The notes below the pieces were generated by a model. The model was given only the letters and a program-made list of their open reading frames with translations, ran no database searches and was not told the origin of the DNA. This document shows, one piece after another, positions 1-10,932 of a stretch of DNA of 64,000 nt. A program made the translations under genes and the position numbers. The DNA is from Aureobasidium sp. EXF-3400. Taxonomy: Eukaryota > Ascomycota > Dothideomycetes > Dothideales > Saccotheciaceae. Location of the stretch: NCBI GenBank assembly GCA_024195585.1, contig SWBL01000093.1:89265-153264 (forward strand), written 5' to 3'. How positions within the stretch are numbered: the first letter of the stretch is position 1; the number at the start of each line of letters is the position of its first letter.

Positions 1-458
1 CCCTCGTCCTTGGTTTCGCCGTCATCCTTGGGGTCGTGGGCCTCGGTCTTAGATTCGTCCTTAGACTCATCCTTGGAGTCCTCATCCTTGGACTCGTCGT
101 CGCTAGACTCCTCTTGAGGCTTATCCTCGGACTCCTCGTCGGACTCCTCGATGTGAGGGTGCTCCTCAACCTGCTTAGCGTGGGCATCGCCAGGACCGTG
201 AGCATCACCGTTGGATGAGTCGGGCCAGAGGTACCAAGCACCGGGGATGGTGACACCGGCAGAGGCGAGGATCCTGGGCGGGCAACATGTCAATGGCGGT
301 CCAATTGAATTGATAGTGGCATGGTGAGTGGTTTACCATGGAATGTCGCTGCTGGGAGCTGAGTGACCGTGGCCGCTAGCGTAACCTCTTCTGGCAACAG
401 CACGAGCGGCAGGACGGGCAGAGGAGCGGAAGAGACGGGCAGCGGAGAAACCGCGCAT
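1..458 (-). CDS. Mitochondrial-type protein with acidic tail (3' end outside window)
   Basis: Partial gene; exon 1 is 337-458, a 63-bp intron spans 274-336, and exon 2 runs from 273 off the window. The start at 458 gives an Arg/Ala/Ser-rich presequence (MRGFSAARLFRSSARPAAR...) with no acids, followed by YASGHGH, which looks like a mitochondrial import signal. A short hydrophobic stretch (ILASAGVTIPGAWYLW) is a possible single membrane anchor. The rest, as far as visible, is a low-complexity Glu/Asp/Ser/Lys tail made of ESxDE-type units. The split codon is Trp (TG|G). The function is not recognised. The head faces the CAND1 gene across about 450 bp. Confidence 0.7.
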
Positions 459-907
459 GGCAGATCGTGGAAGGACCATTGTGTATGTGTGTTCGGTGAG
501 AGGTTGTGGTAGTCAATTGGATCTGTTCGCGCGTTGTCGAGGTCGAGCGCGAAAGTGCTTCCCGGCTCGGATGACCATTGCCAAGAACAGCTTTCTTCCT
601 CCGTCATAATTCTCCATGTTCATGTCATAAAGAGAAGCTACGACCTGGTCTGTGCACCTCAGGCAGCGAGCACGAGACAAACACGCAGTTGGCAGTTGCT
701 CGACAGAGGAAAGTGAAACAAGTTGATTTATTTCACTCCAACTCGCATTCACATCTTCTTCCTGCAGCGTCAGATTCACCACTCTGTCTTTCTGCAGCCC
801 TCTTCACTAACACTCCGGATGAGAGAGCTATATTAATCTTCCTTTCCCCCCACTACAGTACTCCAGCTTAGCCATCTCTCGCGCAGTACCATCAACCAAC
901 TACCATA
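459..907. promoter_or_regulatory. Divergent promoter region, acidic protein / CAND1
   Basis: 449 bp between two head-to-head start codons. No ORF here looks real. A pyrimidine-rich tract (cttcctttccccc) lies about 65 bp upstream of the CAND1 start. No specific factor site can be claimed. Confidence 0.4.
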
Positions 908-3900
908 ATGGCCGGCACAACAGCTCCTGCTATTCCCACCAACCCGACTGCCCATCATGTCGCTTCTCTCTTGCCCAAGCTGCAAGACACGGATCCGGAT
1001 ATTCGTTACATGTCGTTGAACGACTTGAACCAAATGCTCACAATTGGCCACCCCACCTTCATCTCACACGATTACAGCTGCTGCGCACGCGTCGTCGAAG
1101 GCCTACTACACACCCTTAACGATCAAAATGGCGACGTGCAAAACATGGCCATCAAGTGCTTGGGTCCTTTCGTCAACAAGGCTCCCGAGAGCATCCTGTG
1201 CCCCACCTTTGACAAGATCTCCAACCTCCGTACCGACAATGCTGTTGACAGCTCAGTACCCGCCCTTGCCGTCAGAGCTATGGTTGTCGCTCTCCCCCGT
1301 CCCGCCCCATCTGTTCCTCGTACACAAAAAGTTCAAGAATCGTACTCAGCAGTCAGCCGCGCCTTGATCCCTCGTCTGGTCGGATATACTGTCATCCCTA
1401 CTGGCAAGAACCTGCCTGCACCTCCCAAAGGCATGATTCAGGTTGAGGTTGAGACTGGTATCGACAGCAACGCTTTGGACGTCCTGGTTGAAGTTGCCCG
1501 TTGCTTCGGTCCAATGCTGCAAGAAGCTGAGGTGGAAGCTCTCCAAAAAGTCACAGCAGAGGTTCTGGAAAATCCTCGGTGCAGTACTGTCATGAAGAAG
1601 AAGGCTGTGACCGCTCTCTCCGTCCTCTCGCCATACTTTTCAGATCCGCTCCTCAGTTCAGTCGTGTCACACTCGATCGAGAGTTTGCGCCAGGCTCATC
1701 TCACACCCGCCCAGCGCAGGCTGTATCTCACAATCTTCGCCTCGATGGCAAAATCGATTCCTCGCAAGTTTGGTCCATACCTCAGGACTCTAGCACCGTT
1801 CGTTCTGTCACCCCTGAGTGAGCAAGAGCTGGATCAACAGAATGAGGAGGCTGCCGAGTCAGATGAAGGTCGTGATCCCCAGGTCGAGGAAGTACGCGAG
1901 GCCGCTCTCCTAGCTCTGGAATCTTTCCTGGCATCATGTAGTCAGGACATGACACCATACATCCCGGAAGTTATCGACTCGTGCCTCCGATTCGCCAAGT
2001 ACGACCCAAACTATGCCGCTGATGAGGACGATGAAATGGGAGGAGACGAAAGCGATCAGGAGGATGACTTTGATCTCGACGAGGACTTTGAAGAAGAGAC
2101 TGGTTTCGACGACGAGGACGATGTCAGCTGGAAGGTTCGTCGTGGTGCTGCCAAGCTCATTCACACCTTGATCGCTACACGAGGAAGCGGCGACTTGCTT
2201 GATAGTGGTGTTCTCTACGAAAAGATTGCCCCCGCTCTTCTCTCTCGATTCCAGGAACGCGAAGAGAGCGTGCGCCTCGAAGTCTTGTCCACTCTTGCTT
2301 TCCTCATCAAGAAGACTGGCGAAGTCAGCTCTACGCCCAGTCTTCGCAGAATGTCCTCAGCCACAGGTCCTCCAGTGAGTCGCAAGCGTCGCCGTGACAG
2401 TAGTTTCTCCAGCGAACGCCCTCAATTCTCCTTGTCCAATGGCTATGCCTCTCCCTCCACACCTCCACCTTCAGGGGGTCCTCAGGTCAGCTTGTCGGCA
2501 ATCAATCCTCAGATTGTGCAGGGATCGGCCAAGTTGCTCAAGTCGAGCACTGTTCCCACCAAGCATGCTGTGATATCCCTTTTGACAGATCTGGTTACTG
2601 CGCAACATGGTGGTCTCTCGAAACGTATCGATCAGGTTATTGACCCGGTTCTCGATGCTATGAAGTCGACTGGTGGTACATCGGGTGGCGCTTCCGTAAC
2701 GAACAACGCTCTTCGTATCGAGTCTCTACGTCTGCTGCGCGTTGTTGCCGATACACACTCCTCCAAGGTCATCGAGCCATATCTTGCAAAGATCATTCCC
2801 GCTCTGACCACCGTATCAAAGGAGAAGTTCAGCAAGGTCTCGAGCGAAGCATTCGACACAATCCAAGTCTACATCAAGGCTCTCACGCCTCCTCGCTCTG
2901 CTGGCTCCAAGCAACAAAACGCTACTTATCTCCAACAAATCTACGACACCGTCACTCAGCGCATCTCAGCCTCTGACACTGATACCGAGGTACGACAGAA
3001 GGCAGTCCAATCGATTGGCCTGTTGATTGGCCGTACCTCTGGCACTCAAGGATCAGCTCTTCTCGATCAACAGAGCAGACTCACCGGTCTGCAGCTCATC
3101 GGTGACAGACTTCGCAACGAGCTTACCCGTCTGGCCTCCGTCAGAGCCATCGAGACCGTCGCCGTTTTGGCACAGAGTTCCAAGGAGTTCACTCCTGAGT
3201 GGGTCCGCGAAGTGTCTCTCGAACTGGGTGCTCAGCTGCGCAAGTCCAGCAGAACCCTGCGTGGAGCCAGTCTTGCTGCTCTGAAGCGCATGGCTGTCAA
3301 CCCAGCATGTCGCGAGAACATGGACGATGAAACTGTGCAGAAGATTGTCCAACTCTTGTTGCCTTTGATATTGGTAGATCAGGATCTTCATCTAATCGGT
3401 CCCGCCCTGATCATCATTGGCTCTTTCGCCAACGAGAGACCACAACTTGTACTAAACGACGAGGTCATCCATGCCTACTGCTTCGTGGCTAAGATGGACC
3501 TCAGTGGAGCTGCACTCGACGCGTTGCTTGGTTCGCTCGAGATCATCGGCAAGAAGGGTGCTGGCAAGAACCTGATGAGATCACTGCTTGCTGAAGTCGG
3601 TGTAAACGGCAACCCTGAGCTTGTCGGCCAAGTCATCGGTATCCTTCTTGTGGCTGGAGGCAACTCAGTTGGTGTCACACTTGCCGACTTCGAAGCTGAG
3701 CTGAAGTCAACATCCGACGAGAAGCGTAGATGCCTCGCCCTCTACATTCTCGGTGAAGCTGGTTTGCGCATGGGCCCCGAATTCCCTTACGGACCTGAGA
3801 TCTTCACCTCATTCTTCTCCACTACCGAGAAGGTATCCCTTGCTGCCGCTGTCGCTCTTGGTCGTGCTGCAGCTGGCAATGTTTCCAGCTACTTGCCTCA

Positions 3901-4894
3901 GATTCAGTCTAGCATGAGTCAAGGCAAGCAGTACCTACTTCTTCACACCATCAAGGAACTGCTACAACACACCGCCGCTGAGACAGAGGTTATCAAGTAC
4001 TCGAAGCAGCTCTGGGATAGCATCATCACTGCCTCTCAAGTCGAAGACAACAAGGTTGTTGGTGCCGAGTGTATCGGCAGACTGGCTACGATCGATCCCG
4101 CTGCCTACTTGCCTCAATTGCAAGCATACCTAAGTGACTCGTCTCCTACCGTACGTGGTATGGTGATCTCAGCTCTTCGTTACACTTTCTCGGATACCGA
4201 TCCTTCCTACGATGTTTACCTGCAACCCAGCATTGTACCTATGCTCACCACTATGCTCAATGAAGAAGACCTGAACAACCGTCGTCTTGCATTGACCACA
4301 TTCAATTCTGCTGCTCACAACAAGCCTGATCTGATTCTGCCTCATCTTGACACCCTCCTGCCACTCGCCCTGAAGGAGACCGTCATCAATGCAGATCTCA
4401 TCCGTGAAGTGTCCATGGGCCCCTTCAAGCACAAGGTTGATGATGGTCTCGAGCTTCGCAAATCTGCGTACGAAACATTGTACGCTCTGATGGAAACCGC
4501 CTTTGCTCGTGTTCCCATCTCTGCATTCTATGACCGTATCCAAGCAGGTGTTGGCGATGAACATGAGATCAAGATTCTGTGTTGTTTGATGTTGACCAAG
4601 CTCGTAAGTCTTGCACCAGAGGAGACTGTCCGTCGTCTTGAAGGACTGGCCACATCTTTCAGAGCAGTCCTAGCCTTCAAGCCTAAGGACACGGCCGTCA
4701 AGCAGGAATTGGAGAAGCTGGGAGAACACAACAAGGCAATTGCCAAGGTCAGCGTTATCATCAACAAGACCTTCCCCACTGAGACTACCGCCGAACACGC
4801 TCGTGCCTGGAACGACTACTGGGAGTGGGCCAGAAAAGACATGGCTTCGGTTGTCAAGAATGCGGAGGATGAACTCAAGGAAAAGGACCGCTAG
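908..4894 (+). CDS. CAND1: Cullin-associated NEDD8-dissociated protein (CAND1/TIP120)
   Basis: Intronless, 1328 aa. CAND1 wraps around unneddylated cullin-RBX1 and exchanges the substrate receptors of SCF-type ubiquitin ligases. The protein is a HEAT-repeat solenoid from the N-terminus (LLPKLQDTDPDIRYMSLNDL) to the C-terminal TIP120 region. The characteristic acidic insert is at about residues 375-405 (DEDFEEETGFDDEDD) and runs straight into VSWKVRRGAAKL, a hallmark of the family. A Ser/Arg-rich loop at about 480-515 (SRKRRRDSSFSS) is probably a disordered insertion and nuclear signal. Length is slightly above the roughly 1230 aa of animal CAND1, the excess lying mostly in that loop. The start at 908 has context ATAATGG. 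Family assignment is confident from sequence style; no search was run. Confidence 0.93.
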   Translation: MAGTTAPAIPTNPTAHHVASLLPKLQDTDPDIRYMSLNDLNQMLTIGHPTFISHDYSCCARVVEGLLHTLNDQNGDVQNMAIKCLGPFVNKAPESILCPTFDKISNLRTDNAVDSSVPALAVRAMVVALPRPAPSVPRTQKVQESYSAVSRALIPRLVGYTVIPTGKNLPAPPKGMIQVEVETGIDSNALDVLVEVARCFGPMLQEAEVEALQKVTAEVLENPRCSTVMKKKAVTALSVLSPYFSDPLLSSVVSHSIESLRQAHLTPAQRRLYLTIFASMAKSIPRKFGPYLRTLAPFVLSPLSEQELDQQNEEAAESDEGRDPQVEEVREAALLALESFLASCSQDMTPYIPEVIDSCLRFAKYDPNYAADEDDEMGGDESDQEDDFDLDEDFEEETGFDDEDDVSWKVRRGAAKLIHTLIATRGSGDLLDSGVLYEKIAPALLSRFQEREESVRLEVLSTLAFLIKKTGEVSSTPSLRRMSSATGPPVSRKRRRDSSFSSERPQFSLSNGYASPSTPPPSGGPQVSLSAINPQIVQGSAKLLKSSTVPTKHAVISLLTDLVTAQHGGLSKRIDQVIDPVLDAMKSTGGTSGGASVTNNALRIESLRLLRVVADTHSSKVIEPYLAKIIPALTTVSKEKFSKVSSEAFDTIQVYIKALTPPRSAGSKQQNATYLQQIYDTVTQRISASDTDTEVRQKAVQSIGLLIGRTSGTQGSALLDQQSRLTGLQLIGDRLRNELTRLASVRAIETVAVLAQSSKEFTPEWVREVSLELGAQLRKSSRTLRGASLAALKRMAVNPACRENMDDETVQKIVQLLLPLILVDQDLHLIGPALIIIGSFANERPQLVLNDEVIHAYCFVAKMDLSGAALDALLGSLEIIGKKGAGKNLMRSLLAEVGVNGNPELVGQVIGILLVAGGNSVGVTLADFEAELKSTSDEKRRCLALYILGEAGLRMGPEFPYGPEIFTSFFSTTEKVSLAAAVALGRAAAGNVSSYLPQIQSSMSQGKQYLLLHTIKELLQHTAAETEVIKYSKQLWDSIITASQVEDNKVVGAECIGRLATIDPAAYLPQLQAYLSDSSPTVRGMVISALRYTFSDTDPSYDVYLQPSIVPMLTTMLNEEDLNNRRLALTTFNSAAHNKPDLILPHLDTLLPLALKETVINADLIREVSMGPFKHKVDDGLELRKSAYETLYALMETAFARVPISAFYDRIQAGVGDEHEIKILCCLMLTKLVSLAPEETVRRLEGLATSFRAVLAFKPKDTAVKQELEKLGEHNKAIAKVSVIINKTFPTETTAEHARAWNDYWEWARKDMASVVKNAEDELKEKDR

Positions 4895-5151
4895 GAGCCA
4901 AGCCTTGAATCCGAAGAGAAGTCATCTGATGAAGCTGCTTAGCAGACGCATCGCAGTATATCGGCTATGGTGGCACAGATGAGCCTTGAACAGGCTGGCG
5001 AAAAGAGGAAGAGGATCTGGGAAGAAGAAATGGAAGCAAAAAGATGAGGAATCACCGTAGCTCTGCAACGTTATTAACGAATACCAAGTTCTATCCATAA
5101 TTGTCATTGAAGCAATGAATAAAAGCTTTGTCTAATTCTATACTTGACTTT

Positions 5152-7227
5152 TCAAATCCTCACACCAACAATCTCCTCCCAATCAGGTGTGACGACAAAT
5201 TTGCCCCTGACCTGACCCAATCCCATAACTTCACCACCAAAAGCAGATTCGTCATGTTCTTCTTCCTTGCCTTTTGAACCTCCTTGCACATCACTTTTAT
5301 CGTTAAACTTTGCGACCACCGCATCCTGCAAAAACTGCACGTCGGTTCCCATACCCACTTGCAGTGATGTGCCTCCCCAATCCAAAGTTGTTCTTCCACT
5401 AGCGTGAACACGAAGTTTTCCTACCAGGCCTGAAGGGAATGGCGAGTGCATTTGCCCAGCCGACTCTGGAATTTCTGGTTTTGAAGCTGCAGAGGCTGGA
5501 GGTTTTGAGGCAGTGGCGTCAACGTCGATGGCTGATGCTGATGATGAGGCTGCAGGAATCTTTTTCGATAGAGTGGGAGAATGGGGTTCTGATTTTACGG
5601 TTTGGGGTGCCAGAGAAGGGAGGATAGGAGGGAATTGGAAGAGGTAGACGCGGTCGGTGCGGCGGTCTGGTGGTGGTGCGGTGGTTGTGGGCAGAGAGGT
5701 ACTTGCATCCACGCCTTCTGTTAGATCTTGCTCCTCTGTGGTAGTGGAAGATTCTCCCATTTTGACATCGCCTTCTGCGTCTGTTGGAGCAGAAACTGCA
5801 GAGGTTGAAGAAGGTAAAGTGATTTCTCCGAGTTCTTGACGTAGGATTTCGAGATCGAGGTGGTGGCGTTCCCATTCGCGGCGCTCTTCTACGGTCTGTA
5901 GGGCTGGTGCTTCGGTGGGTAGAGTGTGTTTTCTCGCCGCGGCTTTACCCTTTGCTTTGCGACGGGATTCGGGAGAGGCGGATTCCTTGATTGCAGGCAT
6001 GTCGGAGGGAAGTGGTGCTGCTGCAATGGACGATGGATCGTTGTCGTCGTCTGTGGGTTCGGGCTTTATGGCTAGATCGTCGTCGGAGCTGTCTTCCCAG
6101 GCGCCTTTCCATTTCCTCTCGCTGCGGACTACTTGGACTTCCTTTGCGCGGGGTTGTTTGCTGCGGACGAGTTCTGGAGAGGCGGTGCGTTCTTTGGTTG
6201 TTGCTGTGTCTGCTGATGCTGCTCCGGTGGAAGTGTGTGAGAGGTCGGTGATGGCTGCTTTTGATTTCGAAGCGTCTGCGGCTACTGGCCTTTCACGCTC
6301 GCGGTGTTCGACGCGGTTGACGCGGATGGGGGCCATACCGGCATTGGTGGTTGCTGTGTCTTGCTCGTCGTCGCTGAGGAGATTGATAAAGTCGATATCC
6401 TTGCGTGGTCCTTCGTCTGCCTCGTCCAGATCCGAGGAGATGTAGCCTCCGTCTTCAATACCACCAACGTTGGCGTATGAATGACTTCCTCCTTCGCTCT
6501 TGATGCGAGGGCCTCCACCAGAACTGCTGCCTCCACCGCCTGATCCTCCAGAATAACCACCTCCACCGCTTCCACCGCCAAAGCCGCCTCCTCCTCCGCC
6601 CACACCTCTTCTTTGTCCACGGTATCCTGCATCAGCAGCCACCTGACCAGCCGAGAAAGGACCACTGGCAACAACATCTCTGATTGTTCTCTCACTGTCA
6701 CCCATGAAACCACCTCTTGCTTTACCACCACCCCTTCCTCTTCCTCTGTCGCCTCTGCCTCTCCCAGCTCTCTTTGCATCTCTGAGTGCTGCTCTTGCTT
6801 CCTCAGCCTTTCTGAGATTCGCTTCTTTTTGCAGGGCGTCTCTGTCTTCTTTGCTTCTTCTCACGGCTTTGGGTGCGGGGACGATTGGTTTCTTGCCGCG
6901 CGAGGCTGAAGGTGCTGGTGAGGCTGATGCGCCGCCGCGACGGACTGAGGCTACGCGTTTGATTGCCGCTGGTGTTGGTGCTGGTGTGGCTTCTGTAATT
7001 GAGGTAGATGCAGTGGGTTCGGGGGCCATGTTTGCGACTGGGGCTGTTGTCATTTGAGCCACGGGAGCCGGTGTGGATGATTCAGCTGGTGCTGCATCGG
7101 TTGCTGGTTGTTCTGTTGGTGTCGAAGATGATGCCGTCGCGGCAGCGGCACCTCCTCGTCCGCCTCTACCACCTCTTCCTCGTGTGCCAGTTCCGCGAGC
7201 TCTGCCCGTAGCCGTCTTGGGCGGCAT
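5152..7227 (-). CDS. RPC53: RNA polymerase III subunit RPC4 (Rpc53 family)
   Basis: Intronless, 691 aa. Rpc53/RPC4 pairs with Rpc37 in the TFIIF-like subcomplex of Pol III and takes part in termination and reinitiation. The C-terminal approximately 130 residues carry the Rpc4 domain, with the diagnostic GKLRVHASGRTTLDWGGTSL followed by QVGMG and ending RGKFVVTPDWEEIVGVRI. The N-terminal half is low complexity: RGRGGRGGRGG near residue 20, an Ala/Pro/Thr stretch, then glycine/serine runs (GGGGGFGGGSGGGGYSGG) at about 205-235. The middle is acidic and Lys/Ser rich. Such long disordered N-termini are common in fungal Rpc53. It is divergent from the epoxide hydrolase gene and converges on CAND1 (about 257 bp between stops). 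Confidence 0.9.
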   Translation of the reverse strand: MPPKTATGRARGTGTRGRGGRGGRGGAAAATASSSTPTEQPATDAAPAESSTPAPVAQMTTAPVANMAPEPTASTSITEATPAPTPAAIKRVASVRRGGASASPAPSASRGKKPIVPAPKAVRRSKEDRDALQKEANLRKAEEARAALRDAKRAGRGRGDRGRGRGGGKARGGFMGDSERTIRDVVASGPFSAGQVAADAGYRGQRRGVGGGGGGFGGGSGGGGYSGGSGGGGSSSGGGPRIKSEGGSHSYANVGGIEDGGYISSDLDEADEGPRKDIDFINLLSDDEQDTATTNAGMAPIRVNRVEHRERERPVAADASKSKAAITDLSHTSTGAASADTATTKERTASPELVRSKQPRAKEVQVVRSERKWKGAWEDSSDDDLAIKPEPTDDDNDPSSIAAAPLPSDMPAIKESASPESRRKAKGKAAARKHTLPTEAPALQTVEERREWERHHLDLEILRQELGEITLPSSTSAVSAPTDAEGDVKMGESSTTTEEQDLTEGVDASTSLPTTTAPPPDRRTDRVYLFQFPPILPSLAPQTVKSEPHSPTLSKKIPAASSSASAIDVDATASKPPASAASKPEIPESAGQMHSPFPSGLVGKLRVHASGRTTLDWGGTSLQVGMGTDVQFLQDAVVAKFNDKSDVQGGSKGKEEEHDESAFGGEVMGLGQVRGKFVVTPDWEEIVGVRI

Positions 7228-7802
7228 CTTGGTGTATTCGTGCCCTGGGCTGTTGTTGGGCGGGTGATATTGATCAGTTGGGCAATGCGATCCGGATGTC
7301 CTGAAATTATGGGTTTCGAATGTGACGAAGGTTCAGCGGTAATGGTCGAGTGCAATGCGCGTGGGAAAAAGAGCTTCGTAAATTTATCGAAAGATGCGAG
7401 AGCGGACTTTGCGGGGACAAGACACAACGCCAAGCTTCATGCTATATCAAGTCCCAGGTGGTCACCCTGTCTGTGCGATCACACCACCTCGGACTTGTAC
7501 ATTTTTGAGGCCCGTTGCTGTGAAGAGTCTCATACCTGCAACAAAACCATTCCTTCCCCAATCTATGGTGTGTTATCAGAATCTATGTCTACCGACAGAC
7601 TTTATGAAGACATCCGAGGATAAGCTTCCCAAGCGGGGAACTACATCATCGATATGCGGTCCAATTACAAATGAAGAGGCATTGCTGAGATCGCCAACTA
7701 GACAGACATATATATATGATCCTCCCCCTTGAGAATTTTCATGTAGGCCTGTTTTTCTCACCCACATATCTCAATTAACACATCAGATCCCACACATTTA
7801 TC
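7228..7802. promoter_or_regulatory. Divergent promoter RPC4 / epoxide hydrolase
   Basis: 575 bp between start codons. A TATA-like run (tatatatat) lies at 7709-7717, about 85-94 bp upstream of the epoxide hydrolase ATG, and is the best core-promoter candidate for that gene. No TATA-like site is evident on the RPC4 side. ORFs in this interval are shadows. Confidence 0.5.
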
Positions 7803-9147
7803 ATGGCCGACTACGCTCAAGTCCCTTCCACCGCAAAGGTCCAACCAAAGCCTTTCAAGGTGGAAATCGATGCCAATGAAATCCAAGTCATGAAGCATCT
7901 GCTTGCCCACTCTAAGATTGGTCCCGCAACATACGAGAATCAACAGACAGACCGCAGATTTGGTATGAACAGAGACTGGCTCATCAACGCAAAGAAACAC
8001 TGGGAAACAACCTATGACTGGTATCCACCTCTTCCTTCTCTACCTCGAAACAGTATGAAAACTAACATGGACGTCCAAAACAGGAGAAGATGCGAAAACA
8101 ACATCAACTCATTCCCAAACTTTACGATCCCCATCACCGATCCCGAAGGCTCAGACTTTACCATCCACTTCCTAGCCTTATTCTCCACTTCTGCAACTGC
8201 AATTCCTCTGGTCTTTCTGCACGGCTGGCCAGGAAGCATTCTAGAATTCCTCTCTATGCTTTCTCTGATCAAGAAACGCTACCCTGATCCTTCGACTCTG
8301 CCTTACCATATCATCGTTCCTTCTTTACCTGGCTATGCATTTTCCTCCTCACCACCTACAGACAGAGACTTTAAAGCCGAACACATGGCTCCAGTAATCG
8401 ATGCATTGATGCAAGCTCTGGGTTTCAGCGACGGCTACATAGCTCAAGGCGGCGATCTCGGCTCCTTCATCGCCAGACAACTAGGCGTCGAATCTGCCTC
8501 TTGTAAAGCTTTCCACCTAAACCTCTATCAGCTTCCTGCTCCCTCAAACGCAGACTCCCTCCCCATCTCAGACGCAGAGAAAAAAGGATTAGAGAGAGGC
8601 AAAGCATTCAGAGATTCAGGATCGGCTTATGCAATGGAACATGGAACCAGAACAGCTACTATAGGTTTAACGTTGAGTTCATCACCATTGGCTTTATTGT
8701 CATGGATAGGTGAGAAGTTTTTGGAGTGGACGGATGAGGATCCAGAGGTGGATGAGATTTTGGATTCGGTTAGTTTGTATTGGTTGACGGATACTTATGC
8801 CCGTTGCATTTATCCTTACCGCAGTGTAAGTTCCGACTTCATCTCTTCTTTCTTTGCCATCATTGCTAAACATACTCTTCTCACAGCTCTTCGGCTCTCA
8901 ATCTGGTCCCTCGAGTAAACCACGCTTTGCAAAACCCTCTGGAAAACCTCAAGGATACTCGTACTTCCCCTTCGAAATCTCTCCCACACCTATCTCTTGG
9001 GTCAAGGAAACTGGAAACTTTGTGCACGTCAACTCGCACGAAAAGGGAGGTCATTTTGCTGCTATGGAGAGACCTGAGGATTTGTGGTCGGATGTTGAGG
9101 CTTTTGTCAAGGAGGCTTGGGCTAAGAAGGATGGAAGCAAGATTTGA
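7803..9147 (+). CDS. Microsomal-type epoxide hydrolase
   Basis: Two exons, 7803-8825 and 8887-9147, with a 61-bp phase-0 intron; 427 aa. It hydrolyses epoxides to vicinal diols. Seen in the protein: an EHN-type N-terminal domain (PFKVEIDANEIQVMKHLL), the oxyanion-hole motif HGWPGS near residue 140, the nucleophile Asp218 in the elbow GGDLGS, and the catalytic His397 in EKGGHFAAME. This set identifies the alpha/beta-hydrolase epoxide hydrolase family in the microsomal subgroup. No N-terminal membrane anchor is visible, so a soluble enzyme is likely. Neighbours suggest no secondary-metabolite cluster, so a detoxifying role is an inference. Confidence 0.9.
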
Positions 9148-9455
9148 AGAAGAGAAATGTGAAAATATGAAGATGCAAGGTTTCTTGATTCTATGAGCAA
9201 TGTGTATGTATGTATGCTTGTATAGGAAACTGTTTTCCTTTCCGATGACGGACTTCTAGCCATGTCCGGATAAGTTCGAGCGGAGTCTTACTGTAGCTAA
9301 CGGTATTGGTGACCAGATCGACGTCCTTCACCCTTTCTTGGATATCTGCTGTCGTGATATCACATATGCCTGCTGCCAATCTCGTAGCAAATCTCGGTCT
9401 TCCCCTTGCCAGGCGAAGTCACCCTTTTCCCCTCTGATTCTCTTCGACTCGTCGA
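9148..9455. other. Convergent 3' intergenic region
   Basis: 308 bp between the 3' ends of the epoxide hydrolase and the Lys-rich protein gene. No gene, repeat or clear site is seen. Confidence 0.5.
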
Positions 9456-10932
9456 TCAGAAGCCCACTTTACGCTTCTTGTTACGATTGCCGGTCTGTGG
9501 AGCCGCTGGTACTTCTTCCACAGCGATGTTAGACGAGCGTCTGCGCTTTGCCTTGTTCGCTTCGACGGTCTTCTTTTCCTTCTCGGCAGTGTTGTCGATT
9601 TTCTGCTTCTTCGTCTTCACCTTGCTGCCCGGAGCATCATCAACATTCTGGCGCTTTCCCATGACATCGTCATCGATCTTGTCAACGCGAGCTTTCTTCT
9701 TTGCTGGCAAGAGTGTCTCATGTGCAGGCTCAGCCTTGGGCTCCGGAGAGAAGATGTCAGAAGCAACAGAATCGCGCTTACGCTTCTTTGCTTCCTTCTT
9801 CTTGGCACGCTTCGCTTCTTTGGCTGCAAGGCGAGCTTCCACTTCTGCGTTGATGTCGTCTTCGTCAACAAGGCTTTGTGGTGCTGGAACTGATTTGGGA
9901 GTTGATGGTGGGAGATCTGTGTCAGCATTTTCTGAGCGAATCTTTGCTCTGATCTCGGAAGAAGGCTCGAGGGGCTGTGATGATTCTTTCGCAGCCTTGG
10001 TCTTGATAGTATTTCCCACTTCCTCGGGTACCTTGGTTGAACTCGAGTGCTTGAAAAATTTGCTAAGCTTCTTACCCTTGCCCTTCATAGTCTTCTCATC
10101 GGTAGCATCAGACGATGGAGTCTCTATGATTGGCGCTGATGTGTTCGAAGCATGCTTAGTCTTGGTCTTCTTCTTGCTGGGGAGGATGCTTTCTTCGTGC
10201 TTTCTTGACTTCTTGGACGATAGAACTTCTGGCTCCGAGTCAAAATCACTCTCTGTTGGTAGCGGAGGTGAATCTTCCTTGTCGACCTAGAGGAGTCAGT
10301 CAACCGAAGAATTAGAGGATGTATTTTTTGATTGATGTAGCAGCTCTAAGTTTTGTGCAGTAAATATGTATAGCGAGATGCACGCTCTCTAGATTATGAG
10401 ACAGAGAAGAAGACGAACCGTGTGCCTGCATCGAAGTGATGCAGGAAAAGAAGAATGAGAGGTAGAGATAGCGTGACTTACATTGACATGTCCCAATTGC
10501 TCAACACCAGCGGCAGCATCCTTGATCTGACCAACGAGCGACGCAAGCTTGTTCAGGTTCTCTTTGCTCTTCTCATCGGTCTCATCGACATCACCACGCA
10601 ACGTCTCGGCAACAGCCTCAACAATAGCCGCATGCGTTTGCAAACTTTTCGCACAAGACTCCAGAATCTGCAATTGTTCTCATCAGCAAACTGAACTACT
10701 ATGTCAGAGAACCAAGCAGATAGAAACATACATCCTGGATCAAAGTCTCGAATCCAACAGGTGATTCCTCGGTGAGTCCTTTCTCGGCTCTATCACGCGC
10801 GGATCCAAGTTGTGCAGATGTGGTGTCGATTTCATCACAACCGGTACGCAGAGCCTCGAAGAGGGAGAAACGTGATACGCCCTTAGCAGCACGCAATGGT
10901 ATGTCCATCTGAGGGCCGTCGTTTCCGGCCAT
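9456..10932 (-). CDS. Lys-rich, probably nuclear protein of unknown function
   Basis: Three exons: 10732-10932, 10482-10667 and 9456-10286, with introns of 64 and 195 bp, all phase 0; 405 aa. The first approximately 130 residues look folded and helical (DIPLRAAKGVSRFSLFEALRTG, with later heptad-like segments LNKLASLVGQIKDAAAGVEQLGHV). From about residue 130 the protein is low complexity and highly basic, with many Lys/Arg clusters (KKKTKTK, KRAKKKEAKKRKRDS, NKKRKVGF at the C-terminus), each a candidate nuclear or nucleolar signal. The family was not recognised. The 195-bp second intron is the longest in the window by a clear margin. The start at 10932 was chosen because it opens a compact MAGNDGPQMD N-terminus. 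Confidence 0.75.

Noticed and set aside
5915..6445. 176-codon plus-strand ORF
   Set aside because: Antisense shadow of the low-complexity part of RPC4.
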